Source: JACVRN01 sp036389255 (GTDB taxonomy: Bacteria > Acidobacteriota > Blastocatellia > Pyrinomonadales > Pyrinomonadaceae). Taken from it: a stretch of 64,000 nt of DNA. Below, piece by piece: positions 54,238 through 63,785 of this stretch. Below the pieces are notes generated by a model that was not told the DNA's origin, searched no databases, and saw only the letters and a list, made by a program, of their open reading frames with translations. The position numbers and the translations under genes are program-made. Where the stretch lies: NCBI GenBank assembly GCA_036389255.1, contig DASVQI010000038.1, positions 124,001 through 188,000 on the forward strand, given 5' to 3'. Every line of letters begins with the position of its first letter. Position 1 is the first letter of the stretch.

Positions 54238-54810
54238 TCAGTCGAATCTGTGATGCCTGAGAAACATTTCCGCATCGGAGGGCTTGAAGAAGACCAGCCG
54301 CACCTCTCTTAACTTATCATCATTTTCCAGAAAAGCTTTAATGGCCCCGGACGAGACGATTGCTGCCTCGTGGCGCGGGTAGTAGAAAGCGCCCGTGGAG
54401 ATGGCCGGAAAAGCCAGAGACGAGAGAGCGTGATTGATAGCAAGCTGAAGAGAGTTTCGGTAGCAGGCAGAAAGGATTTCCGGCTCTTCTCCCCCGTGCA
54501 TGCCGTAAACGGGGCCGACCGTGTGAATCACGTATCTGGCCGGAAGCTGACCGCCGGTGGTAATGACGGCTTCGCCTGCGGGCAGCCCATCCGGGTATAG
54601 GTTGCGCCGTATGGCCCGGCACTCTTCCAGAATCAGGGGGCCGCCCGCGCTGTGAATCGCGCCGTCCACGCCTCCGCCACCGAGCAGGGACGAGTTGGCC
54701 GCGTTGACCAGAGCGTCTACGGACTGGCGTGTGATGTCTCCGACCAGAACCTTTACGCGGCCGTTCAGGAATGTTTCCAGAGCCTCTTCAGTCAAACTCT
54801 TCTTCATCAT
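54238..54810 (-). CDS. macro-domain protein (ADP-ribose-binding), 190 aa
   Basis: MacroD-type fold that binds or hydrolyses ADP-ribose derivatives. The motif VNAANSSLLGGGGVDGAIHSAGG at about 38-60 and AISTGAFYYP near 138 are the classic phosphate and distal-ribose loops. It could act as an O-acetyl-ADP-ribose or ADP-ribosyl-protein hydrolase. It overlaps the gene at 54788 by about 23 bases; a second ATG one codon in is an alternative start. Confidence 0.92.
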   Translation of the reverse strand: MMKKSLTEEALETFLNGRVKVLVGDITRQSVDALVNAANSSLLGGGGVDGAIHSAGGPLILEECRAIRRNLYPDGLPAGEAVITTGGQLPARYVIHTVGPVYGMHGGEEPEILSACYRNSLQLAINHALSSLAFPAISTGAFYYPRHEAAIVSSGAIKAFLENDDKLREVRLVFFKPSDAEMFLRHHRFD

Positions 54811-55132
54811 CCTCGCGCGGCTCTACGCTGACTTCATCGAACATGTCGTACAGGCGAAGCGCATCAGCGACACCGCGCGCGCGCCGTTCCGTAAGCGGGC
54901 GCTCCGGGTCTACGCTGGCAATCTCGAAGAGGCGGTCATCCAGTTGCCGCACGCCCAGAATCCCCAGAGCCACGCCGGGGCCAACCTCTATATCCCCCAA
55001 GTTGTGTATGCGGAAGCGACCGGTCTGCTCTACCCAGTCTTCTATAAACGGGTCGCGCAAGGCATGTTCGGCTTCAGACTCCGTCAGGTAAGCGCCTTCA
55101 ACTATGAGACAGTATTCGCGTCCTTTGTTCAT
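54788..55132 (-). CDS. uncharacterised protein, 114 aa
   Basis: Not recognised. Mixed alpha/beta with an acidic C-terminus (FDEVSVEPREDDEEEFD). No signal peptide or TM segment. It overlaps and precedes the macro-domain gene, so the two are probably one unit. It may be an accessory to the macro protein. Confidence 0.65.
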   Translation of the reverse strand: MNKGREYCLIVEGAYLTESEAEHALRDPFIEDWVEQTGRFRIHNLGDIEVGPGVALGILGVRQLDDRLFEIASVDPERPLTERRARGVADALRLYDMFDEVSVEPREDDEEEFD

Positions 55133-55610
55133 GGCACGAGCAAGACTTTATCACCCTCCGGCGGCGCACGGCAAAAATTTTTAATGCGCTGTCGGAGGAC
55201 GAAGGACGTTGAAGAGCGGATGAGGCCGCAGGCGGGCTGTGGCCGAAAATGAGGAGGCTGCCCGGTGAAAGGGCAGCCATCTCCGTGGGGTGTGTATGAA
55301 AGGGTAATCGTCCGGTCAGGAACCTTTGCTTGAGGGGGGAGCCGTCCTTCGGCGCAACGCCTTCTTTGAGCTTTTCACGGAAGGCGAATTATCACTCTCT
55401 AATTTCTAATGACGGGAAAGAGGGAAAGCTAACAGAAAAAGTTTAATAATAAGCGCGGATAGCTTGCTTACACGGTTCAATGTTATACAATGCGGCTTTG
55501 TCATACCGCTTTCAATTACTGATACATGATTGATTTGAGCCGGTAAGACCGTTGATGCTCGCGCAAGGCTCACGCGCTCTGTGAATTGAGCATCGGCAAA
55601 TCCTATCCGA
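55133..55610. other. divergent intergenic region, 478 bases
   Basis: No gene. A hairpin with arms 55256-55263 and 55271-55278 lies within; on the minus strand TCCTCATTTT follows it. A TATACAAT-like -10 on the plus strand lies near 55494-55501, but no -35 at the usual distance is clear. Confidence 0.5.
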
Positions 55611-56201
55611 ATGACAGATTCTCCCAGAGACAATTCAAGACCGCGTCATCTTGTAGACCGTGAGGCTTTCGCGCGGTTCCTGAAGTTTCTCTCGCCCGAT
55701 GAAGAGACAGCCGCCCGAATCTACACGCGTATGCACGAGAAGCTGGTCGGTTTCTTTAACCTCAGAGGCATTTCCGACCCCGTGAGCGCCGCAGACGAGA
55801 CTATAGACCGCGCGGTCATCAAGATAGACGCCGGAACGACTGTCTCGGACGTGCAGAAGTACTGCTCCGGCATAGCTCGCAACATAGCGCGGGAAAGACT
55901 GAGGCTGGCGGCGCGCGAAACCTTCGCGTTTCACAATTTTATAGAGAATCTGGAGAACAACTCGGACGAGCAGGTGGAGAGAATCTACAACGTCCTGAAG
56001 CCCTGCTTTGAGCAGCTATCCGCAGAAGAGCAGAGGCTGCTTCTGGCCTACTGCCAGATAATACAGGGGAGCGCACGGGCCGAGCACCGCCGCCAACTGG
56101 CCATAGACATGCAGACTACCGTGCTGGCCCTGCGTATGCGCGTGACGCGGCTGCGAAATAACCTGTCCGATTGCGTCAAAAAACTCTCAAATGCGGCTTA
56201 A
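55611..56201 (+). CDS. ECF-type RNA polymerase sigma factor-like, 196 aa
   Basis: Resembles short sigma factors: a region 2-like stretch (DEETAARIYTRMHEKLVGFF, then RAVIKIDAGTTVSDVQKYCSGIARNIARERLRLAA) and a C-terminal region 4-like helix-turn-helix (TTVLALRMRVTRLRNNLSDCVKK) are visible. Similarity is weaker than for a canonical ECF sigma. The putative anti-sigma gene follows after 96 bases. Confidence 0.75.
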   Translation: MTDSPRDNSRPRHLVDREAFARFLKFLSPDEETAARIYTRMHEKLVGFFNLRGISDPVSAADETIDRAVIKIDAGTTVSDVQKYCSGIARNIARERLRLAARETFAFHNFIENLENNSDEQVERIYNVLKPCFEQLSAEEQRLLLAYCQIIQGSARAEHRRQLAIDMQTTVLALRMRVTRLRNNLSDCVKKLSNAA

Positions 56202-56297
56202 GGGCGATTTTAGTCTGCAACGAATCGTATATTTGGAGCATACTTATTAGGGAATGTTATTGGATTTGCTGCGAGGGGCAGCCACTCTCACGCTTGA

Positions 56298-57071
56298 ATG
56301 ACTGAAGAACGCATTATCGCTTACCTACTTAAAGAACTGCCTGAAGAAGAGTTAGAGCAGTTCGAGGATGAATGTCTCTCACAGGATGACTGGCCCGCCG
56401 AGATTTCCGTGGTAGAAGAAGAGCTGATAGACGCCTACCTGCGAAAAGAGCTGACACAGGAGCAACGAGCCCGTTTTGAGCGAAATTACCTGACCACGGA
56501 GGCCCGGCGCGAGCGCGTCGTGATGAGCGCGGCGCTGATTAGACATCTTGACGAGCGGTGCGCCGCCGCAAAGTCCGAGCCCGTCGCGCCGTCATCCGAG
56601 CCAACGTTGATGGAGCGACTACGCGCCTTCTGGAGCGCGCAATCATGGGCGCTGCCTGCCGTCGCTGCCTGTCTCATTGTAGCCATCGTCGCGGGCGCAC
56701 TGTGGCTCACGCTCTTTCGCACGCGGCAGCCCGGCACCTTTGCCGCTCTCACACTTCCCATAAGCCAGAGCAACCGCGCCGACGCCGCTCAAGCCAGCAG
56801 AGTCAGGCTTCCGCTCAACGCCGACGCTCTGAAGATTTCCTTAACGCTCCCTGAGCGCGTCCCCGCAGGGACGGGCTATCGCGCAGAGTTAGAGCATGAG
56901 GCGGGAGAGACAAAGGCGCTGGAGATAACCGTACAGGATGCGCGGTCGGTCGCGGCCGTGATACCCGGCTCTGAACTGCGTCGCGGTCAATACGCCGTAA
57001 AACTCTTCGTGAAGAGACAGGACGGAACGGAAGAGCGCGTCGCTGGAAGCTACTTCTTCACGGTAGAGTAG
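56298..57071 (+). CDS. putative anti-sigma factor with one TM helix, 257 aa
   Basis: A cytosolic N-terminal domain (ERIIAYLLKELPEEELEQFE, like the ASD-type opener of anti-sigma factors but without the Zn His-Cys motif), a TM helix (about 117-140) and an extracytoplasmic beta domain. It lies just downstream of the sigma-like gene and is convergent with the second CHAT gene. Confidence 0.75.
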   Translation: MTEERIIAYLLKELPEEELEQFEDECLSQDDWPAEISVVEEELIDAYLRKELTQEQRARFERNYLTTEARRERVVMSAALIRHLDERCAAAKSEPVAPSSEPTLMERLRAFWSAQSWALPAVAACLIVAIVAGALWLTLFRTRQPGTFAALTLPISQSNRADAAQASRVRLPLNADALKISLTLPERVPAGTGYRAELEHEAGETKALEITVQDARSVAAVIPGSELRRGQYAVKLFVKRQDGTEERVAGSYFFTVE

Positions 57072-57088
57072 CTAAGGCTTGCGCTCTC

Positions 57089-60000
57089 TTAAGCCGTGCG
57101 CATTCTACGTAAATACCACCAGACAAGACCACACAGCAGCAGAAGCGCTGCGACAACCGGCACGAGCTTTCTCAACCACCCGTCTTCCCCTCCCTCGTGC
57201 GGAATCTTAATGACGCTGTGATACTCGCCCTGCAAAGTGAAGGCGGCCCAGTAGTAGGGCGAGCGCCACTGAGGTTCCTGCCGTATGCTGTTCTGCGCCG
57301 CTCGCAGTGCCTCTGCGGGCCTCATGCCGCCTTGCAGCATGTTGCCGTAGAAACGCTTCATAAGCTCCGCAGTCGCTTCGTCATCCACCTTCCATAAGCT
57401 TGCCACGACGCTGGACGCGCCCGCGTGCATGAAGCCGCGCGTCAGGCCGATGAGCCCTTCGCCCCGCACCTCTTTGCCCAGCGCCGTGCGGCACGCGCTC
57501 AGGACAACGAGGTCTACAGGGGCGCGCAGGCCGTATATGTCGTGCAATCCCAGATAGCCTTCCTGCGCCTGCCCGTTGCGGTTAATAGTGGAGAGCATGA
57601 GGCCGGAGTTTTCCGGGCGCACAGGGTCTAGAAAGCCGTGTGTGGCGAAATGAAGAATCGCAAATTTGGTCAGGTCTGTGCTTTGCAGCCTTTCGCGTGT
57701 GGCATCGAAGCCAGCCGCCATGACAATCGCGTCGCCGGACACCACCCGGCCGAGGTTGGACAACTCTCGACGGGCATAAAAGAGCGGCTGTATCAGAGAA
57801 GGGTCTAGCTTGTCGCCGCTTAGCTGAAGGTCGCGCACGGCACGCCCGTAGCGCTCATTCTGCTGTTCCGGGAGCGAAGCGGCCTGCTCACCCTCGCCGT
57901 CCTGCTCTTTGCGCTGAGCGTAGTTGGAAGCAAAGACCGGGTCACCGAAAGCCGCCAGCACTTTGGCGGGAGCCTCTCGCCGCGCAGTCTCTTCGCGCAA
58001 CTGGCCAAGGATGGAAGCCGAAGGGGCATTGACTATTTCGTGAGTCGTCACGAACGGCTCATCAAGGGCGGAAGGCGAAGGCAGAATCTGGAAAGGGATG
58101 TAGTTGAGCGCACCGTCCGGCACGATTACTACACGCCGCCTCTTCAGGTCTTGGGCGACGGGCGACAGAATCAACCGGCCTAAATTTTCCGTGGCCTCTC
58201 TTAATTCGACCTCGGTTGCCGCGCCCGGCGGGTTCTCCAGCAGCTTATAGACTCTCTGCGCCGCCTCGTTTATCAGAGCGCGGGAAGCTATCTCGTAGCC
58301 CGTCATGCCGCTCCGACTGACTACCCATGCGTAGCTTTTTTCCGCGCCGAGGCTGTATTCCAGAAGCACAGTGTCGTCGTCGGCTATGACCTGCTCCTGT
58401 ATCCGCCGCAAGTCCCACGCGACGGGTCTGGTTATACGCTCGTAGGAAGGATAACGCGCGCGAATCGTCTCCATGACCTGCCTGTACTGCGCTTCCAGTC
58501 GCGCCAGCTCTTCGTTCAAAGCATCAAGCGCTGCCCTATCGTATGAAGAGTTGCCGAGCAGCGCCACCTTGTAATTCTCCTTCACGCGCAAAGATTGGCG
58601 CAGAGACTTTTCCTCCGCCGCCAGTTGCGCGTCCGGGATGGCCAGGATTGTCCCTGTAGCTTGCAGCATCTCTGCAAGCGAGCGGGCACGCGCAAGCTCG
58701 CTAATCTCGAAAGCGCGAATCGTCAAGCCTGCGGCGGGCTGCAACTGAGCTTTTCGCATCAGGCACTCTATGTAGCTCTCGTAGCGGTCGTGAACCGACG
58801 CGGAGAAGGCGGCGGTCAGGTCGTTGGTCGTAGGGATGCGGCGTATGTTCTCGGTGGCTTCTATGGATTGTCGTAAATAATCTTCGGCCGCGTCATAGTT
58901 TCCGCTTCTCAATTCCAGACGGCCGAGCGCGGAAAGCACGGCCGCTTGATTCAGGCGGTCAGACAGCTTGTTGAAGCTTTCGAGCGCCTGACGGTAGGTG
59001 CGGCGAGCCGGCTCAAGCTCTCCCTGCTGCTGGTAGATTTGTCCCATCATGGCGAGCGTGCGCGCAGCCTCCTTTGGATTGGCGGAGCGCGTGAAGACCG
59101 CCAGCGCAGGCCGCAGATAGCTGAGCCCCTCGGCGTATTGGCCCGTGGCCGCATAGACCCTGCCCAAATATTCGTAGATGCTCGCGGCCTCAAGGGTCTG
59201 CTTGTCCGCTCCCTCAAGCGCCTGCTGTAGATAGGTCAGGGCGTTGGCGTAATCCCCCATGAGGTAGTACGACCAGCCGATTCCACCCGTCGCGTACCGT
59301 ATCAGGTGTGGGTCTTGCGACAGGCGATAATAATCGAGCGCCTTGCGGTAATGAATGATGCCCGTTTCCGGCAGACCGCTCTCGTTGAAGGCGTCGGCCA
59401 GCCCGCCCGCGACCTGACCCATCTTCACAGGCTCGGCCTCTCCGTCCAGAAGACTCTGCGCCTGCGTGAGAAGCTGTATGGAGCCCTGCCATTCTCCTTT
59501 GCGGATTTCTATGTAGGCCAGCATGATGAGGACGCCCGCCTGAGCCGAAGCGTCGTTCAGCTCGCGCCAGAGCGCCAGAGATTGCTCATAATTCCGCGTG
59601 GCTTCCTGAAGGATGTTCTGGGCCATGTTGCAGCGACCGACCTGTGCGTAAGCACGCGCCAATCCCTGCTTGTCGCCAAGAGCCTGCCAGAGCGCCAGAG
59701 AAGCCTGAGCCGTCTGCAAGGCAAGAGCGTGGTCGTCGTAGTTCTGTAAATCGCTGAGCGTGAGAAGCGCCTGCGCCTGCCCCTCTTTGTAGCCCGCGCG
59801 CTCGCTCAAACTGCGAGCCTTCAGCAGCGCCTCTTCCGCCGACTTCTTATTCTGAACAAGCAGGTAGGTAGCGCCTAATCCGTTCAGGGCGTCAACTTCC
59901 AACTGTACGTCGGGCCTGCGTTTGAGCAGCGCCAGCGCCTGACGATGGCTGTCTATGGCGTCCTTCGGGGCGCTGAGTAAAAACTGAAGGCGGCCCGCGC

Positions 60001-60232
60001 GATTCAGCACACGTGCCGCCTCTACAGTCTCGCCCGCGCTCTCGAAGAGGCTCGCGGCCTCCTTCAGCTTCTTAAGCGCAGACTTTCGTTCTTCCAATCC
60101 TGCGGCATTGTCGTCAACCGCCGCAGCCATTTGCCGCGCCGCCTCTACGGTGTCCGATACCTGAAACGCCGGAGCGTCGGGAATCAGACAGAGCAAGACG
60201 AACAAAACGATGAGGTGACGCGCCAATTTCAC
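57089..60232 (-). CDS. CHAT-domain protease-like protein with TPR repeats and C-terminal TM anchor, 1047 aa
   Basis: A signal peptide (about 1-22), TPR repeats (about 30-470), then a CHAT domain (about 720-1005) with His865 in LHFATHGFLD and Cys914 in LSACRTALGKEVRGEG. A final TM helix (about 1023-1041) with positive residues after it would hold the protein in the membrane with CHAT outside. Start is GTG at 60232. Similar in domain order to the 43870 protein, which lacks the TM. Confidence 0.93.
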   Translation of the reverse strand: MKLARHLIVLFVLLCLIPDAPAFQVSDTVEAARQMAAAVDDNAAGLEERKSALKKLKEAASLFESAGETVEAARVLNRAGRLQFLLSAPKDAIDSHRQALALLKRRPDVQLEVDALNGLGATYLLVQNKKSAEEALLKARSLSERAGYKEGQAQALLTLSDLQNYDDHALALQTAQASLALWQALGDKQGLARAYAQVGRCNMAQNILQEATRNYEQSLALWRELNDASAQAGVLIMLAYIEIRKGEWQGSIQLLTQAQSLLDGEAEPVKMGQVAGGLADAFNESGLPETGIIHYRKALDYYRLSQDPHLIRYATGGIGWSYYLMGDYANALTYLQQALEGADKQTLEAASIYEYLGRVYAATGQYAEGLSYLRPALAVFTRSANPKEAARTLAMMGQIYQQQGELEPARRTYRQALESFNKLSDRLNQAAVLSALGRLELRSGNYDAAEDYLRQSIEATENIRRIPTTNDLTAAFSASVHDRYESYIECLMRKAQLQPAAGLTIRAFEISELARARSLAEMLQATGTILAIPDAQLAAEEKSLRQSLRVKENYKVALLGNSSYDRAALDALNEELARLEAQYRQVMETIRARYPSYERITRPVAWDLRRIQEQVIADDDTVLLEYSLGAEKSYAWVVSRSGMTGYEIASRALINEAAQRVYKLLENPPGAATEVELREATENLGRLILSPVAQDLKRRRVVIVPDGALNYIPFQILPSPSALDEPFVTTHEIVNAPSASILGQLREETARREAPAKVLAAFGDPVFASNYAQRKEQDGEGEQAASLPEQQNERYGRAVRDLQLSGDKLDPSLIQPLFYARRELSNLGRVVSGDAIVMAAGFDATRERLQSTDLTKFAILHFATHGFLDPVRPENSGLMLSTINRNGQAQEGYLGLHDIYGLRAPVDLVVLSACRTALGKEVRGEGLIGLTRGFMHAGASSVVASLWKVDDEATAELMKRFYGNMLQGGMRPAEALRAAQNSIRQEPQWRSPYYWAAFTLQGEYHSVIKIPHEGGEDGWLRKLVPVVAALLLLCGLVWWYLRRMRTA

Positions 60233-60315
60233 TTAACTTAAAGCTTGGAGAAGTTCCAGTGCTTCTCTCTTCTGTCGGATAAAAACCCCTGAGGCTTGAG
60301 CCCTCGCGGGTAAAG

Positions 60316-61986
60316 CTATCTTTTCTGCTTACGGCTTTCTCTCAGAGAGCGCGTCCGCGAAGGATAATTTTTGATAGCGGGGCAATCACAGGTGCTTCCG
60401 GTCGGGTCGTTCGCTCCGCCCTTGCCGCCCGTAGCATCATTCGCACCGCCTTTGCTTAGCTGTGCATCCTCCTCGGCAATGGACACGGCAATCTCTTCCA
60501 GCAGTTGATTGACTACGCTGCTCTTCGGTGACTTTGGATTTAGTTCCCTAGGGCTAAGCTCGCCGCGCGTTAAGCGCATGGTCTTATCAAAGTAGGCTTC
60601 CAGAAACTCGTGCCATTTAGTTGCGGCGCTAAATTCGTACTGCTTGTATTCTTCCCAGAAAGAGATATTTGTAGGCTTGGCCCATGGGAAGAAGACTGAG
60701 AACCCGTGCGAATACTGGTAAAGCGGGCCTGCAAAGTCTGAGATGATGACGGGCGAATCGCTTCCCTGCAACGCATTCATAGCATTGAGGCAGCTCTTCT
60801 TGATTGTCTGAAGCCGCGCGGCCGTCTCACCGGTATACTGCGGAGCATTCTCGCATCTCTCGAAAAGGCAGAAGCAAAAATCGTATAAATCCGTGTAGCT
60901 CTCCTGCCAGAAGCTCTGCGCCTCCCAGTGAGATAAGAGAATGTACTCTTTTATGTAACGGTCGGAAAGGCTTTCGCTGAGCGTTTCGGCTAACTCATTG
61001 ATAGCGCCTTTGACGTTCGGCACTTTGTTCAAGTCGCACAGGCTGGCGTCGAAGGAATAGCCCGCCAACTGGAAGTCGTAGCTGTTATACAGACAGTAGA
61101 AGAAAATCTTCATGGCAGTATCCCTGACATCTATTTCCTCATCCGTCTTTCGCCGCTTCTCAAGGTCATTGAAGATGCGTATCAGTATCTGCTTGTAAGG
61201 CCAGCTACCGACAAATGCAGGGCCCTGAGACGCCAGCATGTAGTTGGCGCAGCCCTCCAGTTCGTAGGCCACTTCGAGGCTGCTCATAGAGCAACTATGA
61301 AAGCTCAGCAACTCAAGCTTTCTGCCCGCATTCTTCTTGAATTCCTTCAGGATGGCGGCCAATTCCTTCAACATCAGGGAATTTTTCCGGCGGCCTTTGA
61401 GCTTTTTCTCTTCTCTTGAGCGAGCGGGCGCGTCTTCCTCGTCGTCCACATGCTCATCCAGTAGGAACAGGTCGTTGCCCACTACGATGCCGTGTCCGAG
61501 TATGACAAGCATGTAGCGGTTCGCCGGATAATTATTAAGGCAGAACTTCAGAAAGCTTGCCAGAGCGCTCATGGGGCCCTGTTCTTTCAACATTTCTTTA
61601 GTCGGCGGAGGCGGGTCGTAAACAATATCGTCGCCATCCTTATCTCTATTGCGGCTCTCGTTCAGGGCTTTCTCAATAACCCCGTTAATAGCCTTGTCAC
61701 TCCAGAGCTTGTCCATCACAAGGTTCTGAACAAAAGGGTCGTTAGCCCTTTTTCCGTCGAAGCCTATCTGGGATTCGTCCGGATTCTGAAGCTTTGCCGC
61801 CAGATTGACATCGAAGATGTGGGCAGGCGTGTTGTCCTGATGCGGGTCGAAGCGAGCTATAACATTGGCGTCGTGATGATAGCCTGCCTGCTTGAGAGCT
61901 TTAAGCTGTGAAACGATGCTGGGGGCAAGCGGGTTATCGCTCGCGCAATAGAACATCAAAGTCCATTCTTTGGGAGTTTTAGACAT
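60316..61986 (-). CDS. clostripain-related (C11) cysteine peptidase, cytosolic, 556 aa
   Basis: A clan CD peptidase. The N-terminal WTLMFYCASDNPLAPSIV is the C11 opener. The catalytic His165 is in LVILGHG and Cys232 in LSFHSCSMSSLEVAYEL. There is no signal peptide. The C-terminus has a short repeat (GGANDATGG, GGANDPTG), CDC and a basic tail. C11 peptidases are often activated by self-cleavage. GGAGAAGG precedes the ATG. Confidence 0.9.
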   Translation of the reverse strand: MSKTPKEWTLMFYCASDNPLAPSIVSQLKALKQAGYHHDANVIARFDPHQDNTPAHIFDVNLAAKLQNPDESQIGFDGKRANDPFVQNLVMDKLWSDKAINGVIEKALNESRNRDKDGDDIVYDPPPPTKEMLKEQGPMSALASFLKFCLNNYPANRYMLVILGHGIVVGNDLFLLDEHVDDEEDAPARSREEKKLKGRRKNSLMLKELAAILKEFKKNAGRKLELLSFHSCSMSSLEVAYELEGCANYMLASQGPAFVGSWPYKQILIRIFNDLEKRRKTDEEIDVRDTAMKIFFYCLYNSYDFQLAGYSFDASLCDLNKVPNVKGAINELAETLSESLSDRYIKEYILLSHWEAQSFWQESYTDLYDFCFCLFERCENAPQYTGETAARLQTIKKSCLNAMNALQGSDSPVIISDFAGPLYQYSHGFSVFFPWAKPTNISFWEEYKQYEFSAATKWHEFLEAYFDKTMRLTRGELSPRELNPKSPKSSVVNQLLEEIAVSIAEEDAQLSKGGANDATGGKGGANDPTGSTCDCPAIKNYPSRTRSLRESRKQKR

Positions 61987-62499
61987 GGGGTAACCTTCTC
62001 CTTCTACTATCGTGGATAGATTTAGGGGCTCTCTCCGCGCATTCTCTTGCGCGGCGCGAAAAACAATTCTCTCTGTATCTAATGAATCTCTTTCCTGAAG
62101 CGTTTCATCAGCCGGGTATCAAGGGAGCGTTTTTTTTCGACAATCTTGCGCCTGCCGGGCCTTCAGTCGCCTGAAAGCCCGAGAGGCTTGCGGGGCAGTC
62201 TCTGCGGGTTGCCGTCACTGGGCCGTATACGGCAATGCGATTACTGCTCTGGTTGATTAATGAACGACTGAGAGTGAGCGCCGGAAGATATGGCGCGAGT
62301 TCAGAAAATCGTAGACGCCTGAGGCCAAGCTCACGGGCGCTTCTTTTGAACTTGCCGAGACATATATCAGAGTCGGAATAAACTGTAAATATCCGGGCTA
62401 TGGATTCTGAGGGCTGGAAATGAAAATAGCTCAGAGGCCGGACTGGCCTCTGAGCTATTTGGTTCTTACCGATTGAACGGAAACTCTTCTCTTTCCCTC
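61987..62499. other. structured leader region of the clostripain gene
   Basis: No gene. On the minus strand a stem with arms 62180-62171 and 62166-62157 (one G-U pair) closes a GCGA tetraloop, and neighbouring GC-rich segments may pair as well; a run of eight A follows near 62138. Could be a structured leader or an independent small RNA. The 3' end of the VWFA gene's terminator lies at 62424-62460. Confidence 0.4.
62424..62460 (-). terminator. terminator after the VWFA-type gene
   Basis: A perfect 16-bp stem (62424-62439 with 62445-62460) and five-base loop, 40 bases after the stop; TTCATTTCC follows on the minus strand. Confidence 0.8.
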
Positions 62500-63252
62500 T
62501 TAGTAAGCCTTGGCTAACTGCTCGTTCAACGCTTCGCGCAGGCGATTAAAATAGCCGTCGAAGGTGACGAAGCCGCTCGTGCCCTGAAAGAAGGCCCGCC
62601 CGCCCGTCTCGTTCGAGAGACGATTGAGCGAACTCTGACCATAGCTCGCCAGCACGTTGCTGCGGCTCGTGAGCCCCACCGAAGGAGCGTAGAAAGAGTA
62701 GACCGTGACGTTGCGGCGATTCGCTTCGTTGATGGCACGGCGCAGGTCTATGGAACCAATCGTTGACGAAGGGTCAAGCCCGCGCGACGCATCCAGCCCG
62801 TCCGAGATAAGCAGCACCATGTTGCGATTCTTCCCCTGCCCGTCAAACTTCTTCAGAGCCTCTACTACCTCGACGTACGGATTGTAGGCCGACGCGAAAT
62901 CGCTCGAAAGCGGGAGGCGAAGCGAGCGCGCAGCCTTGTCAAGCTCTTCCGTGAAGGGCTGACGCACCTGCAAGGAGCCGGAAGTGATGTAACCGACCAT
63001 CACGCGCGAGCCCTGAGGCAGGCTGCGTATGAAATCACGCGTCACATCCAGTTCGTTGCCGACTTTGGAAATCAGGTCATCCTGTATAAGCACCGCCAGA
63101 TTGACAGGCGCTTCAATGCGCGCCTTGGACGAAGCCGTCTTTCCGTCTTCGTCAGAAGCGGCCAGCACGCTTGCCGGAACGGCAACGAACGTGACTACGA
63201 CCAGCAGAAAGGCCGCTAAAATCGAACTTAATTTTCTTGCACCCTGAATCAT
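62500..63252 (-). CDS. acidobacterial VWFA-type secreted protein, 250 aa
   Basis: A signal peptide (about 1-30, ILAAFLLVVVTFVAVPASVLA) and a VWA-like fold. The strand with NLAVLIQDDLISK replaces the standard DxSxS of the MIDAS, so metal binding may be lost; MVLLISDGLDASRG is conserved. The family is common in Acidobacteriota. The ATG at 63252 has AGGGGAA upstream; longer readings start in the intergenic region. Confidence 0.85.
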   Translation of the reverse strand: MIQGARKLSSILAAFLLVVVTFVAVPASVLAASDEDGKTASSKARIEAPVNLAVLIQDDLISKVGNELDVTRDFIRSLPQGSRVMVGYITSGSLQVRQPFTEELDKAARSLRLPLSSDFASAYNPYVEVVEALKKFDGQGKNRNMVLLISDGLDASRGLDPSSTIGSIDLRRAINEANRRNVTVYSFYAPSVGLTSRSNVLASYGQSSLNRLSNETGGRAFFQGTSGFVTFDGYFNRLREALNEQLAKAY

Positions 63253-63785
63253 TCTTGTTTTCCCCTGTAATCGAGTCCCGCCACTATAATTAAAATAAGA
63301 AGGAGCCAAATCAGGCCGCTTCATACAACGAGCGCGTCTCTCAAAAAAGCCTTTTCGCGCCCCTTTAGTCCACCCGACGGGACAATTTCTTGCTAACTTA
63401 AGATGCCCCGGCGCACGAATGAGTGGCCTGAAAAGCGATGCGGAAGCCGGAAGGCAAAATGATGAAGCGATGAATAAATGAATCAATTTCTTCTGACTTC
63501 TGCAAAATTTTCTGAGGGCTGCCGTCCACAGAGGCAACGAGCGGCGACCATTATTTGAGCTCCTTCTTGCCCGCTCTATTGCAAACCGAAAACGTTTTGC
63601 GCTTTTTTTGGAGGCATGTACGAGAAAGCGGACATACCTCGATAGATACCTCTATTTATTGAGAAAAGCGCGAAAAAGTGTGTGGCGCGGATGACGAAAA
63701 TGTCTTGCCCTTGCGGCGGCCAGCGCTCTTTGTCAATCGAAAGCAGTATGCGAAACCGCTTGGTTTACTTTATAATCACGGCCGC
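63253..63785. other. 533-base divergent intergenic region
   Basis: Holds a heptanucleotide element at 63451-63503 and two direct ATACCTC repeats near 63635-63652. No gene is supported. Confidence 0.45.
63451..63503. repeat. heptanucleotide repeat element
   Basis: Runs AAGGCAA, AATGATG, AAGCGAT, GAATAAA (63451-63478), then TGAATCAATTT, then CTTCTGA, CTTCTGC (63490-63503). The central AATCAAT resembles that of the 34.8 and 46.7 kb elements. Confidence 0.65.
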
